NCBI RefSeq assembly: GCF_900476395.1 | Contig: NZ_UIHB01000001.1 | Location: forward strand, 1,455,385 to 1,519,384 | DNA length: 64,000 nucleotides | From: Xanthomonas euroxanthea | GTDB taxonomy: Bacteria > Pseudomonadota > Gammaproteobacteria > Xanthomonadales > Xanthomonadaceae | Direction: 5' to 3' | Position numbers and translations under genes: made by a program | The notes under the pieces: model-generated | The model's input: only the letters and a program-made list of their open reading frames with translations | The model's database searches: none | What the model was told of the DNA's origin: nothing | Part shown: positions 47,180 to 59,208 of the stretch, piece by piece | How the letters are laid out: each line of letters begins with the position of its first letter | Position numbering within the stretch: the first letter of the stretch is position 1

Positions 47180-47587
47180 ATGAGCAAACTCAACAAGACC
47201 ATCCTGGCTGACTTCGAAGCCGCCCAGATTCAGCGCAAGCTTCCCGAGTTCAACCAGGGCGACACCGTCGTGGTGAACGTCAAGGTGAAGGAAGGCAACC
47301 GCGAGCGCGTGCAGGCCTATGAGGGCGTCGTGATCGGTACCAAGAACGCCGGCCTGAATTCCGCCTTCACCGTGCGCAAGATCTCGCACGGCTTCGGCGT
47401 CGAGCGCGTGTTCCAGACCCACAGCGCCATCATCGACTCGGTCGAAGTGAAGCGTCGCGGTAAGGTTCGCGCCGGCAAGCTGTACTACCTGCGTGGTCTG
47501 GAAGGCAAGGCCGCCCGCATCAAGGAAGATCTGGCCGCCGCTGCACAGGCCAAGGCTGCTCGCCAGGCTGCTGCCAAGGCTGAGTAA
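47180..47587 (+). CDS. rplS: 50S ribosomal protein L19
   Basis: This 135-residue protein sits at the 30S-50S interface. It has [46 protein letters not shown] and [23 protein letters not shown], diagnostic for L19. The Ala-rich C-terminal extension ([17 protein letters not shown]) is longer than in many bacteria. Start MSKLNKTI at 47180. Confidence 0.98.
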
Positions 47588-47618
47588 GTCACCGGCAGGC
47601 TTGTCCTGCTGATGCCAG

Positions 47619-47646
47619 ACGGCCGCCTTTGGGCGGCCGTTTGCGT
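47619..47646 (+). terminator. Terminator after rplS
   Basis: A 9-bp perfect stem (ACGGCCGCC / GGCGGCCGT) with loop TTTG, followed by TTGCGTT, 31 bases past the stop. Confidence 0.8.
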
Positions 47647-47648
47647 TG

Positions 47649-47708
47649 TGGGAATCGGGAATCGGGAATCGGGAATCGAGATTAGGGAATCGGGATTGGG
47701 GATTGGGC
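47649..47708. repeat. GGGAATC heptamer tandem repeat, copy near rplS
   Basis: Four clear GGGAATC units, then degenerate units GAGATTA, GGGAATC, GGGATTG, GGGATTG. It begins directly after the rplS terminator. Confidence 0.9.
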
Positions 47709-47939
47709 GGTAGGGCATGCGTTGAGGTTCGCGGGGTAGGCGAGCGCGTGCTGCGTTGGTCGAGGGAACGACCTCCTGGCAGCTGCCCGCCAGCTGCTCC
47801 GTGGATTTGGTCGAGCGGATCACTCACCAGGCGGCCGTGCGCTGGATCGATCATCCCAACAGGGCATCCGGCTGCTGGGTTCGACCTGGCTTGATTTCAG
47901 TCGCTGTTGCCGCCCGCCGCCCGGTGATGCCGGCCGACA

Positions 47940-49424
47940 TCAGCGCTGGCGGTGCTGCGGCAATGCTGCGATCGGCGCGGTATCGGCAACCGGCGAGGCC
48001 GGATGCGCCGGCACTTCGGCGGCGGCGGCCAGCTCCGCAGGATTCGCCGGATGCGCTGGCGTGGTCAGCATGCGTGCCTTGCGCCAGCCGCCCCAGCGGT
48101 AATACGCCAGCGACAGCAGCATTGAACACACCGAGCTGATCGGAAGGCTCCACCAGATGCCATCGGCTCCCAGGTGCGGAATCAAGGCGTTCGCCAGGGG
48201 CACGCGCACGCCCCACAGACCGAAGGCCAGGATCAGCAGCGGCGGGATCACCGCGCCAGTGGCCCGCACCACGCCGGAAATCACAAAGCTCACGCCAAAC
48301 AGCAGGAACGACCAGATACCGATGTGATTGAGATGCCGCGCAACCTCCAGTGTCGGGCTGTCGCTCGGCAGGAACAGCGCCAGCGTCCAGCGGTCGAACA
48401 CGATCAGCAGCCCGATCAACACGCCGGTCATCAGGAAGTTGGCGACGATGCCGGTGCGTGCGGTTGCATCCACACGCGTCCACAATCCGGCGCCCACGTT
48501 CTGCGCCGCCATCGTCGAACATGCCGCGCCCAGCGCCATCGCCGGCATCTGGACATAGGTCCATAGCTGCAACGCAGCGCCGTAGGCGGCGGCGGTGTCG
48601 GTGCCGAAGCCGTTGACCAACGTCATCATCGCGATCATGGCCAGCGAAATCAGCACCATCTGCAGGCCCATCGGCACGCCCTTGACGATGAGCGCGCGCA
48701 GGATCGTGGGCGCGATGCGGAACAGGTGCAGGTCGCCGCGTCCCAGCCACAACACATGACGCTGACTGCGCAGGTACAGCAGCAAACCGCCCAGTGCCAC
48801 TGCCTGCGCCAGCAACGTGGCCCAGGCCGCGCCGGCGATGCCCAATGCCGGAAACGGCCCCAGACCGAAGATCAGCAACGGGTTGAACACGATGTCCAGC
48901 ACCACCGACACCAGCAGAAAGCGGAACGGCGTGCGGGCATCGCCGGTGCCGCGCAGTGCCGCCGACAGGAACGCGAACACATAGATCAGCGGCATGGCCA
49001 GGAAGATCACCCGCAGGTACTGCTCGGCCAGCGTCTGCGATGTCGGCGGCGTGCCCATTGCGGTCAACAGATGCGGCGCCAGAAACCAGCCCAGCACCGC
49101 GATCAGCGCCGACAGCCCGCCGAAGAAACTGGCGCTGGTGCCCATGACCTTGCGCGCCTGCGCAATGTCGCGCGCGCCCATCGCCTGGCCGATCAGGATG
49201 GTCGAAGCCATGCCGATGCCGAACACCGAGCCGATCAGGAAGAACATGATGCTGTTGGCATTGGCTGCCGCAGTCAGCGCCGCCTCGCCGAGGTAGCGAC
49301 CTACCCAGATCGCGTTGATCGAGCCATTGAGCGATTGCGCGATATTCCCCGCAAGGATCGGCATCGCGAACAGCAGCAGATTCTTGCCGATCGGGCCTTC
49401 GGTCAGGACAGCGGATTTGGGCAT
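47940..49424 (-). CDS. MATE-family multidrug efflux transporter
   Basis: This 494-residue inner-membrane protein has twelve hydrophobic segments in two related halves. Motifs include the start GPIGKNLLLFAMPILAGNIAQSLNG and LGEAALTAAANANSIMFFLIG; the repeat in the second half is KGVPMGLQMVLISLAMIAMM. MATE transporters export cationic drugs or metabolites with Na+ or H+. The C-terminal 45 residues are an Ala/Pro-rich tail. The minus-strand frame upstream of 49424 is not supported. Confidence 0.93.
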   Translation of the reverse strand: MPKSAVLTEGPIGKNLLLFAMPILAGNIAQSLNGSINAIWVGRYLGEAALTAAANANSIMFFLIGSVFGIGMASTILIGQAMGARDIAQARKVMGTSASFFGGLSALIAVLGWFLAPHLLTAMGTPPTSQTLAEQYLRVIFLAMPLIYVFAFLSAALRGTGDARTPFRFLLVSVVLDIVFNPLLIFGLGPFPALGIAGAAWATLLAQAVALGGLLLYLRSQRHVLWLGRGDLHLFRIAPTILRALIVKGVPMGLQMVLISLAMIAMMTLVNGFGTDTAAAYGAALQLWTYVQMPAMALGAACSTMAAQNVGAGLWTRVDATARTGIVANFLMTGVLIGLLIVFDRWTLALFLPSDSPTLEVARHLNHIGIWSFLLFGVSFVISGVVRATGAVIPPLLILAFGLWGVRVPLANALIPHLGADGIWWSLPISSVCSMLLSLAYYRWGGWRKARMLTTPAHPANPAELAAAAEVPAHPASPVADTAPIAALPQHRQR

Positions 49425-49713
49425 CGCAGACGCGCCGTGGGACGGAAGCTGCGAACACTAGCATTGGCTTGTGTGAGGCATGCGGTTGCCCGGCGTTTCG
49501 AGGACGCGGGGCAGGCACCCGTTCTGCGGTTCTGCCTGTATCGGTCAGCCACGGCGTGGTCGGCGTGCCAGGTCCTGCAGCTCGCCATGCTTGAGTTCCG
49601 GCGAAGGTGCCCAAATGTTTTTCGTTCAACGCAGCCCGTTGCGAGGCGCCGCAGCAGCGGCGATCACGACAGCGGCCTGCGGCCCCATTGGACCCGACGG
49701 CAAGCACAGCGCG

Positions 49714-50121
49714 ATGACTCAACTGGTGGAACAAGCGACGACGGTCAGGCTGGATGTCTGGCTGTGGGCGGCGCGCTTCTTCAAGACGCGCAGCCTGGCC
49801 AAGACGGCGGTGGACAACGGCAAGGTGGATGTGGCCGGCCAGCGGCCCAAGCCCTCGCGCACGCTGCGCACCGGCGAGCAACTGCGCATCGACCGCGGTG
49901 GCGAAATCTTCGAGATCACCGTTGCCGCGCTGAGCGATGTGCGTGGCCCGGCACCGGTCGCACAGACGCTGTACCTGGAAAGCGATGCCTCACGCGAGGC
50001 GCGTGCACAATGGCGGCTGCAGCGTGCCGCCGAACGCACCGGCTACCGCGCACCCGAGGGCAAGCCGGACAAGCGTGCACGCCGGCTGATCAACGCACTG
50101 GGCGATATCGACGCGTTGTAG
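49714..50121 (+). CDS. hslR: Hsp15-like S4-domain RNA-binding protein
   Basis: This 135-residue protein has an S4 RNA-binding domain at residues about 9-70 (VRLDVWLWAARFFKTRSLAKTAVDNGKVDV, RTGEQLRI) and a basic C-terminus (KPDKRARRLINAL). Hsp15 binds stalled 50S subunits carrying nascent chains after heat shock. Length and motif order fit. ATG 49714 is selected; the frame extends to 49480 with no conserved content. Confidence 0.92.
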   Translation: MTQLVEQATTVRLDVWLWAARFFKTRSLAKTAVDNGKVDVAGQRPKPSRTLRTGEQLRIDRGGEIFEITVAALSDVRGPAPVAQTLYLESDASREARAQWRLQRAAERTGYRAPEGKPDKRARRLINALGDIDAL

Positions 50122-50243
50122 CAGTGCGTGGTTGTCCGCTGCGAATTGGGTGATGGACATAAAACACCCAGAGCGTTGCTGTTCACGCAAGAGGAGAGGG
50201 CGCTTCCCAGCTGAGTCGAGTGTGCGGCGCCCTCACCAATCGC

Positions 50244-50306
50244 GGGACACGCGGTGAATCCGTCCCTGTAGGCTCGGTGGCGGCATCCATGCCGCCCCAC
50301 GGTCCC
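50244..50306 (+). repeat. GTAG-type palindromic element, copy E
   Basis: GGGACACGCGG head, GTAGGCTCGG, hairpin GGCGGCATCCATGCCGCC, GGTCCC end. The head is more diverged than in copies A-D. Confidence 0.8.
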
Positions 50307-50484
50307 GCAATTGGCGAGGACACCACACCAGATAGCTGATCGGTTGTTTGCTTAAACGCTTGTCGTTGATCGGCTTGCGTTAGGAAATCAGCTGGCGTTT
50401 CTTTGTCAGAACACCAGGGCACCGTGCCTGCTCTCACCAAGCACACAGACCATCCCGCCTGGCCCTTGCCCGCTCACCGTCGCG

Positions 50485-50546
50485 GGACCTTACGCGGCAT
50501 GGAGGCCGCGTAAGAGCCTACAAGGACGTACTTGCGGCGTGTCCCG
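50485..50546 (-). repeat. GTAG-type palindromic element, copy F
   Basis: Reverse orientation. On the minus strand it reads GGGACACGCCGCAAGTACGT, then GTAGGCTCTTACGCGG with a compensatory hairpin TTACGCGGC / GCCGCGTAA, and GGTCCC. The outer arms CTTGCCCGC and GCGGGCAAG are inverted. Confidence 0.85.
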
Positions 50547-50652
50547 CGAGGGTGGGCGGGCAAGGGCCTTGCAGCCAAGCCGCAGAACAGCCGCTCCACG
50601 GATGCCTTCAGTGTGCCGAGTCGAGCTCTTGCGTGTATTTCAGCACCGCTGC

Positions 50653-50682
50653 AGGCGCACGCACGAAGGCGTGCGTGCGCCT
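50653..50682 (-). terminator. Hairpin at the katG 3' end
   Basis: A 13-bp perfect stem (AGGCGCACGCACG / CGTGCGTGCGCCT) with loop AAGG, six bases beyond the katG stop on the minus strand. No U-run follows. Confidence 0.6.
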
Positions 50683-50688
50683 TGCGCC

Positions 50689-53295
<2,607 letters not shown>

Positions 53296-53910
53296 TCAGC
53301 GCTTGCCGAACAGGCTGCCACCCAGCTTCATGACATCGCCCAGCCCAAGCTTCCCGTCGCCGTCCTGATCCAGCACGCTGCCCAGCAGGCCGTTGACCCC
53401 GGTATTGCTGCCAGCGCGCTGCTGTTCCTGCGCCAGGGCCGGGCCGAGCTGGCTGCTGGCCGCGGCAGTGCCGCCGAGGAAGCGCTTGGCCAGATACGCC
53501 ATCACGATGGGTGCCAGCAATTGCAGCAGCTGATTGGCCTTGCCGGTTTCCAGCCCGGTGGCCTGGCCCAGGCCTGCGGCAGCCTGCGGTGCCTTGTCGC
53601 CGAACAGATGCCCCACGATGCCGGCGCCATTGCCTTGCGCACCGCTGGCCGAGCCGCCCAGCAACGCACCGAGCAGACTGCCGATGTCCGGGCTGCCGGC
53701 ATGATCGCGCTGCAATGCGCCCAGCAGCGCATCGGTGCCACCGGCCTGCTGGCTGTTACGGCCCAGCGCGCCCATCAATAGCGGCAGCGCGGTCTGCACC
53801 GCCGATTGCGCCTGCTCGGGCGCGATGCCGAGCCGGCTGGCGAGCTGCTGCAACTGCGGGCCCTGCAACTGCGCGGCAAGTTGATCGGTCAACGAGGCGG
53901 ACGTGGTCAT
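53296..53910 (-). CDS. DUF937 (YidB-like) protein with calcium-loop-like tail
   Basis: This 204-residue Gly/Ala/Gln-rich protein belongs to the DUF937/YidB group. Typical parts are TDQLAAQLQGPQLQQLASRLG, TALPLLMGALGRNS and LLQLLAPIVMAYLAKRFLGG. Near the C-terminus it has an EF-hand-like or dockerin-like acidic loop, DQDGDGKLGLGDVMK. Function is unknown. ATG 53910 follows GGAGAC. The gene stands alone between katG and mutS. Confidence 0.88.
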   Translation of the reverse strand: MTTSASLTDQLAAQLQGPQLQQLASRLGIAPEQAQSAVQTALPLLMGALGRNSQQAGGTDALLGALQRDHAGSPDIGSLLGALLGGSASGAQGNGAGIVGHLFGDKAPQAAAGLGQATGLETGKANQLLQLLAPIVMAYLAKRFLGGTAAASSQLGPALAQEQQRAGSNTGVNGLLGSVLDQDGDGKLGLGDVMKLGGSLFGKR

Positions 53911-54069
53911 CGGTGTCTCCGGTTGGACAAAACGTTGCGGCAGCGTGCGCCCGTTGCGCCATCAGGGCAACACGGCACGCGCCGCGATGCAGGGCGAGGG
54001 CAGCGATACCGCACAGTGGCAATCAAGCCACTTCAATCGACAACAACACGGCAAGGTTGACCAACCCCG

Positions 54070-54099
54070 CAAAGCGTAGAGCCAGGCAACTACGCTTTT
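54070..54099 (-). terminator. Terminator downstream of mutS
   Basis: A 9-bp stem (AAAGCGTAG / CTACGCTTT) with a 10-base loop, 50-80 bases beyond the mutS stop. A short T-run exists on the plus side. Confidence 0.5.
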
Positions 54100-54101
54100 A
54101 C

Positions 54102-54142
54102 GATTCCCGATTCCCGATTCCCGATTCCCGACTCCCCAATCC
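54102..54142. repeat. GATTCCC heptamer tandem repeat after mutS
   Basis: Four GATTCCC units followed by degenerate ACTCCCC and AATCCCC units, ending just before the mutS stop. Confidence 0.9.
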
Positions 54143-54148
54143 CCGCAC

Positions 54149-56770
54149 TCAAAGCAACGCCTTCAACCGATACAAGGCTTCCAGTGCCTGCTTGGGCGTG
54201 AGTTCGTCCGGGTCCAGCGCCTGCAGTGCTTCCTGCGCAGCGGAAGAGGGCGCAGTGAACAAACCGAACTGTTGCGGCGCATCCAGTGCCGCCGGTGCCA
54301 TCTGTGCGACATGGCTTTCGCCGCCGCGTTGCTCCAGTTCGGCCAGGCGATGACGCGCCTGGGTCACGGCGGCCTTGGGCAAGCCGGCGAGCGCGGCCAC
54401 CTGCAGGCCGAAGCTGCGATTGGCCGGGCCGTCCTTGACCGCATGCATGAACACCAGGCGCTCGCCGTGTTCGACCGCGTCCAGATGCACGTTGGCGATG
54501 CCGCTGGTCCCGCCGGCATGCGATTCGTCGGCCAGTGCGGTGAGCTCGAAATAATGCGTGGCGAACAGCGTGTAGCAGCGATTGCTATGCGCCAGATGGC
54601 GTGCAACCGCATCGGCCAATGCCAGGCCATCGTAGGTGGAGGTGCCGCGGCCGATCTCGTCCATCAGTACCAGCGATTGCGGCGTGGCGTGGTGCAGGAT
54701 GTAGCTGGTCTCGGCCATTTCCACCATGAAGGTGGATTGCCCGCGCGCAAGGTCATCGCCGGCGCCGATGCGGGTGAGGATGCGGTCGATCGGCCCGATC
54801 ACCGCGCGGCTGGCCGGCACATAGCTGCCGATATGCGCCAGCAACACGATCAGCGCGTTCTGGCGCATGTAGGTCGATTTACCGCCCATGTTCGGGCCGG
54901 TGATGACCAGCATGCGGCGGTCGGTATGCAGCTCCAGATCGTTGGGTTCGAACGGCTGATCGCGCACCGCTTCCACCACCGGGTGGCGGCCGCGTTCGAT
55001 GCGCAGGCACGGTGCGCTGTCCAGTTCCGGCCGCGACCAATCCAGTGCCTGCGCGCGTTCTGCGAAGCCGGCCAGCACATCAAGTTCGCTCAATGCGCTC
55101 GCGCAGCGCTTGAGGCCTTCCAGCTCGCCGCCGAGTGCATCGAGCAGGCCTTCATACAGCAGCTTTTCGCGCGACAACGCGCGCTCGCGCGCCGACAGCA
55201 CCTTGTCCTCGAAGCTCTTGAGTTCTTCGGTGATGTAGCGCTCGGCGTTGGTCAGCGTCTGCCGGCGGCTGTAGTGCAGCGGGGCTTTGTCGGCCTGGCC
55301 CTTGCTGATCTCGATGTAGTAGCCGTGCACGCGGTTGTAGCCGACCTTGAGCGTGGCGATGCCGCTGCTGGCGCGTTCGCGTTGTTCCAGGTCGATCAGG
55401 AATTGATCGGCGTTGGTGGACAGGCGGCGCAACTCATCCAGATCGGCGTCGTACCCGGTGGCGATCACGCCACCGTCGCTGAGCTTGAGCGGCGGTTGTT
55501 CGGCCACCGCGCTGAGCAGCAGATGCGCGGTGGCATCGTGTTCGCCGAGTTCGGCATGCAGCGCCTGCAGGCGCGGCGAATCCAGCGGCGCCAGGATCGT
55601 GCGGACCTTCGGCAGCAGCGCCAGACCATCGCGCAAGGTGGAAAAATCGCGCGGGCGTGCCGAGCGCAGCGCCACGCGGGTCAGGATGCGTTCCAGATCG
55701 CCAAGCGCGCGGAAGGCCTCGCGCACGTCGGCGTCGGCGCCGCTGTCGATCAGCGTGCCGACTGCGTGGTGGCGCTGTACCAGCACCTCGCGCAGGCGCA
55801 GCGGACGGTGCAGCCAGCGCCGCAGCAGGCGCCCGCCCATCGGCGTAACCGTGCTGTCGAGCACCCCGAGCAAGGTGTTGCGGGTGTCGCCATCCACGCG
55901 CGTATCCAGTTCCAGATGCCGGCGCGTGGCCGCGTTCATCGAGATCGCCTCGCTGGCCACTTCCATCGCGATGGAGGTCAGATGCGGCAGGCGCTGTTTC
56001 TGGGTCTCCTCGACATAACCCAGCAGCGCGCCGGCGGCCGCGGTGGCGCAGGGCTTGTCGTCGATGCCGAAGCCGGACAGGTCGTGCAACTTGAAGAAGG
56101 CCAGCAACTGGCGCCGGCCGCTGTCGGCGTCGAACAACCACGGTGGCCGCCGCCGCACGCCGGCGCGGCCACGCAGGAACTCCGGCCAGTTGTCTTCGTC
56201 GGGCACCAACAGCTCGGCCGGTTCCAGGCGCGCGATCTCCGCTTCCAGCGCATCCACGCTGTCCACTTCGTTGACCAGAAAACGCCCGCCGGCCAGATCG
56301 GCCCAGGCTAGGCCGTAGCCTTGCTTGCTGCGCGCGATCGCCATCAGCAGCGTGTCGCGGCGCTCGTCCAGCAGCGCCTCGTCGGTGACCGTGCCCGGGG
56401 TGACGATGCGCACCACCTTGCGCTCGACCAGGCCCTTGGCCAGCGCCGGGTCGCCGATCTGCTCGCAGATCGCCACCGACTCGCCCAACGCCACCAACCG
56501 CGCCAGATAACCCTCGTAGGCATGCACCGGCACGCCGGCCATCGGGATCGGCGCGCCACCGGAACTGCCGCGCTGGGTCAGGGTGATGTCGAGCAGCCGC
56601 GCCGCCTTGCGCGCATCGTCGTAGAACAGCTCGTAGAAATCGCCCATGCGGAAGAACAGCAGCAGGTCGGGGTAGTCCGACTTGGCGGCGAAGAATTGCT
56701 TCATGAGCGGGGTGTGCTCTGCAGCCCCGCCGGTGTTCTTGGTTTTTTCTTTTGTGTCAGTGCTTTGCAA
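54149..56770 (-). CDS. mutS: DNA mismatch repair protein MutS
   Basis: This 873-residue ATPase recognises base mismatches and recruits MutL. The N-terminal mismatch-binding motif is [15 protein letters not shown], preceded by [16 protein letters not shown]. Walker A is [14 protein letters not shown], and the Walker B and signature regions are [16 protein letters not shown] and [12 protein letters not shown] 56770 is taken as the start (giving [15 protein letters not shown], which I recall as the annotated Xanthomonas N-terminus); the ATG of MKQFFAA at 56704 is a fallback. The open frame up to 56863 is not supported. Confidence 0.97.
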   Translation of the reverse strand: MQSTDTKEKTKNTGGAAEHTPLMKQFFAAKSDYPDLLLFFRMGDFYELFYDDARKAARLLDITLTQRGSSGGAPIPMAGVPVHAYEGYLARLVALGESVAICEQIGDPALAKGLVERKVVRIVTPGTVTDEALLDERRDTLLMAIARSKQGYGLAWADLAGGRFLVNEVDSVDALEAEIARLEPAELLVPDEDNWPEFLRGRAGVRRRPPWLFDADSGRRQLLAFFKLHDLSGFGIDDKPCATAAAGALLGYVEETQKQRLPHLTSIAMEVASEAISMNAATRRHLELDTRVDGDTRNTLLGVLDSTVTPMGGRLLRRWLHRPLRLREVLVQRHHAVGTLIDSGADADVREAFRALGDLERILTRVALRSARPRDFSTLRDGLALLPKVRTILAPLDSPRLQALHAELGEHDATAHLLLSAVAEQPPLKLSDGGVIATGYDADLDELRRLSTNADQFLIDLEQRERASSGIATLKVGYNRVHGYYIEISKGQADKAPLHYSRRQTLTNAERYITEELKSFEDKVLSARERALSREKLLYEGLLDALGGELEGLKRCASALSELDVLAGFAERAQALDWSRPELDSAPCLRIERGRHPVVEAVRDQPFEPNDLELHTDRRMLVITGPNMGGKSTYMRQNALIVLLAHIGSYVPASRAVIGPIDRILTRIGAGDDLARGQSTFMVEMAETSYILHHATPQSLVLMDEIGRGTSTYDGLALADAVARHLAHSNRCYTLFATHYFELTALADESHAGGTSGIANVHLDAVEHGERLVFMHAVKDGPANRSFGLQVAALAGLPKAAVTQARHRLAELEQRGGESHVAQMAPAALDAPQQFGLFTAPSSAAQEALQALDPDELTPKQALEALYRLKALL

Positions 56771-57383
56771 GAAATGTTCTTCCGGGATGTGGCGGTCAAT
56801 CAGGGTCGGTAGCGGCGAGTGACGGTGAGTTTTGTCGCGACGCCGTTGCGGCGACCCTCCCAACGAGATCGGATCGATATGCGACGAAACGGACGAGGCC
56901 TTGGAGTGGCGCCGGATGTTGCTATGGAACCAGGGGCCGCCTCAAGTCGGCATGGCTCAAGTTTAAGCTCAGCCATCGACAAATCCTTGAGCTGTCGATC
57001 GAGAGGGGCCGCCCATCGGTTCCAGTGGGCGCTGACTGGATTCGGGTTCTATGCAGGAAAGCGGACCACGACCTGTGAAGTGGTTCGGCGTGGCCCGCAG
57101 GGCGTGCGTCGCTTCTTGCTGGATCACGTTACTGACATCGGCCTGGAGGGGTGCCTGTGCCGTCGCCAGGGATGAGTTGGCGGTGTTGAGAAGCACCGGG
57201 GAGAACCACCCATCTGCCGACATGGGATCCCATCAGCGATGGGGTGTCCGAGGATCAGGTGCATGCGGAGAATGACGTATCGCCTCTGGATGACGGCGGT
57301 GAGAACCTCCTGAGTTTTGTACGACGCGCATCACTTCGGTGAGCGCAGACGTGATCGTGAACGGGCACTGGTCGAGGTAAGCC

Positions 57384-57389
57384 TTGACA
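57384..57389 (+). promoter_or_regulatory. Possible tetR-type gene -35 hexamer
   Basis: A perfect TTGACA. A 17-base spacer would place the -10 at 57407-57412 (GATGAT), which is weak and directly abuts the operator palindrome. Confidence 0.4.
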
Positions 57390-57412
57390 GAAATGTCTCC
57401 TTCTAAGATGAT

Positions 57413-57426
57413 TGAGTGATCACTCA
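57413..57426. promoter_or_regulatory. Palindromic TetR-family operator
   Basis: A perfect 14-bp palindrome TGAGTGATCACTCA lies 17 bases before the TetR ATG, where autorepression is typical. A related ACTCACTCA lies in the short gap before the downstream dehydrogenase. Confidence 0.8.
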
Positions 57427-57443
57427 TTATACGGTGGCAGATC

Positions 57444-58013
57444 ATGGCGCGTCCTTTGAGCGAAGAGAAGCGCGATGCGCTTCTTCGAGCCGCATGTGCG
57501 CTCATCGCGCAGCTCGGCGTTGGGGCGCCCACCTCGAAGATTGCCAAGGCCGCAGGTGTGTCCGAAGGAACCCTGTTTACCTACTTTCCCACGAAGGATG
57601 ACCTTCTCAATGCGCTGTTTCTGGCATTGGAAGGCGAACTTGCCGAATCGATGGCGGGGCCGTACCCGGCGGACGCATCCGCCCACGACCGGCTTTTCGT
57701 GGTGTGGAGTCGGCTGATCGATTGGGGGCTGAAGCATGCGGCGGCACGCAACGCCTTACGGCAGTTGAAGGTCTCGGACCGTGTAACGACCGAAAGCCGC
57801 CTGCGCTGCCACTCGATTTTTCTGGACGCGCGCTCACTCGTGGAGCGGTGTCTTGCGGAGCATTCGGCGCCTGACAGGCTCACGTTCTACATCGACACCG
57901 TGTTGTTCGAGCTTGCCGACATCACCATGAACGCCATCGTGGCAAACCCCGCCGGGCGCGAGGCGATTCAACGGGCCGGATTCGACCTTTTCTGGAAGGG
58001 GTCTGCCGCCTAA
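57444..58013 (+). CDS. TetR-family transcriptional regulator
   Basis: This 189-residue repressor has an N-terminal helix-turn-helix (residues about 8-55): LLRAACALIAQLGVGAPTSK, IAKAAGVSEGTLFTYFPTKDDLLNALF. The C-terminal ligand domain is variable (WSRLIDWGLKHAAARNALRQL) and does not reveal the inducer. It is followed after 48 bases by a short-chain dehydrogenase, probably its target and co-transcribed. The palindrome upstream suggests autoregulation. Confidence 0.94.
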   Translation: MARPLSEEKRDALLRAACALIAQLGVGAPTSKIAKAAGVSEGTLFTYFPTKDDLLNALFLALEGELAESMAGPYPADASAHDRLFVVWSRLIDWGLKHAAARNALRQLKVSDRVTTESRLRCHSIFLDARSLVERCLAEHSAPDRLTFYIDTVLFELADITMNAIVANPAGREAIQRAGFDLFWKGSAA

Positions 58014-58061
58014 TTTTTTGCCAGTTAAATGCGTAAGCACTCACTCAAATAGGAGCGACCC

Positions 58062-58994
58062 ATGTTGTTTGATCACAGCGGCTTTACCGAAACAGATGTG
58101 CCGAACCAGGCGGGAAAATGCTTCGTCGTCACCGGCGCCAACGCAGGCGTGGGCTGTGAGATCTCCCGGGTGCTCGCCGCGCGGGGCGCGCGGGTGTTGC
58201 TGGGCTGTCGCGAGCAGGGCAGGGCCGATGCGGCGATTGCGCGCATCAAGCGGCTGACACCCGGTGCCGATCTTGCATGGTTGCCACTGGATCTGGGCGA
58301 TCTCGATAGCGTCCGTGCAGCCGCCGCACATGTTTTGAAGGAGCCACGCATCGATGTGCTCATCAACAACGCCGGCATCATGAATCCGCCGCTGATGCGT
58401 ACCAAGCAGGGCTTCGAATCGCAGTTCGGCGTCAACCATCTCGGGGTGTTTGCGCTGACCTCATTGCTGCTGCCCAAGCTGGCCGAGACGCCCGGCTCGC
58501 GCGTCGTGGTCACGTCCAGCATCGCGCATTTGAAGGCAACCCTCGATTGGGATGATCTCAACGCCGAGCGGAGCTACTCCAAGGGCGATCGCTATGGAGC
58601 GAGCAAACTGGCGAATGCGTTGTTCTTTTTCGAACTGGACCGGCGCCTACGCGCGACCCGGTCGCCCATCATGGCTGTCGGTGCCCACCCCGGCGTGGCC
58701 AGCACCAGCCTGGGACGGCACATGGGCCCCATCCAGGTGATGGGCCCACTTGTCGGCCTGCTGCTCAACAGTGCTGCGAAGGGCGCGTGGCCGGCCCTGC
58801 TGGCAGCGACCGGGCCCGTGAAGCCCGGCGGCTATTACGGCCCCACCGGCTTCCGCGGGATCAGGGGTGTGGCCGGAGAGGCCAGACGCGCCCCGCAAGC
58901 TGAAGACCCGGCGCTTGCCAGGCGGTTGTGGGACATCTCTGTCGCCATGACCGGAATCAACCCTGGCCTGCCTGCGATCGGCGAACGCTATTAA
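58062..58994 (+). CDS. Short-chain dehydrogenase/reductase
   Basis: This 310-residue NAD(P)-dependent oxidoreductase has the Rossmann motif TGANAGVGCEISRVLAARG, LINNAGIMNPP, catalytic serine region VVVTSSIAHL and the Tyr-Lys pair in YGASKLANALFFFEL. It resembles retinol-dehydrogenase-like SDRs. The substrate is unknown. AGGAGCGACCC precedes the ATG. The TetR neighbour suggests induction by its substrate or an electrophile. Confidence 0.93.
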   Translation: MLFDHSGFTETDVPNQAGKCFVVTGANAGVGCEISRVLAARGARVLLGCREQGRADAAIARIKRLTPGADLAWLPLDLGDLDSVRAAAAHVLKEPRIDVLINNAGIMNPPLMRTKQGFESQFGVNHLGVFALTSLLLPKLAETPGSRVVVTSSIAHLKATLDWDDLNAERSYSKGDRYGASKLANALFFFELDRRLRATRSPIMAVGAHPGVASTSLGRHMGPIQVMGPLVGLLLNSAAKGAWPALLAATGPVKPGGYYGPTGFRGIRGVAGEARRAPQAEDPALARRLWDISVAMTGINPGLPAIGERY

Positions 58995-59173
58995 CCAATG
59001 GAGTCAACGGGATGCTTTTTGCCCGCAAGCGCGCCGGAAACTCGATAAGGCCGGATGATGCGGATGCGCGATTCGGCGCAAGACATCCATCATTGAAGGC
59101 TGGTGCCGGGAACGCTTGCGCTGCATTTTCGGTGGAAAAAAGGAATCGCAAAGGAGCATGTTTCTGGGCGGCA

Positions 59174-59196
59174 GAGGCCCGGCAGTGCCGGGCCTC
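59174..59196. terminator. Inverted repeat after the chemoreceptor gene
   Basis: A 10-bp perfect stem (GAGGCCCGGC / GCCGGGCCTC) with loop AGT, 12 bases beyond the chemoreceptor stop. It lacks a U-run on the minus strand but is positioned like a terminator. Confidence 0.55.
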
Positions 59197-59208
59197 CTGA
59201 GACGGTGG

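Larger units (their letters stand above)
50122..50688. other. Gap with two palindromic repeats and the katG terminator
   Basis: These 567 bases have no supported gene. They contain palindromic elements E (forward) and F (reverse) about 180 bases apart and a strong hairpin at the katG 3' end. Confidence 0.75.
56771..57443. other. Gap between mutS and the TetR gene
   Basis: About 670 bases with no gene I can support. A minus-strand frame at 56969-57223 (84 codons) lacks family features. The right end holds the TetR promoter and operator. Composition is less GC-rich than the flanks, so a remnant of transferred DNA is possible. Confidence 0.5.

Noticed and set aside
56969..57223. 84-codon minus-strand frame between mutS and the TetR gene
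   Set aside because: No family resemblance and no convincing ribosome-binding site; kept only as part of the described gap.
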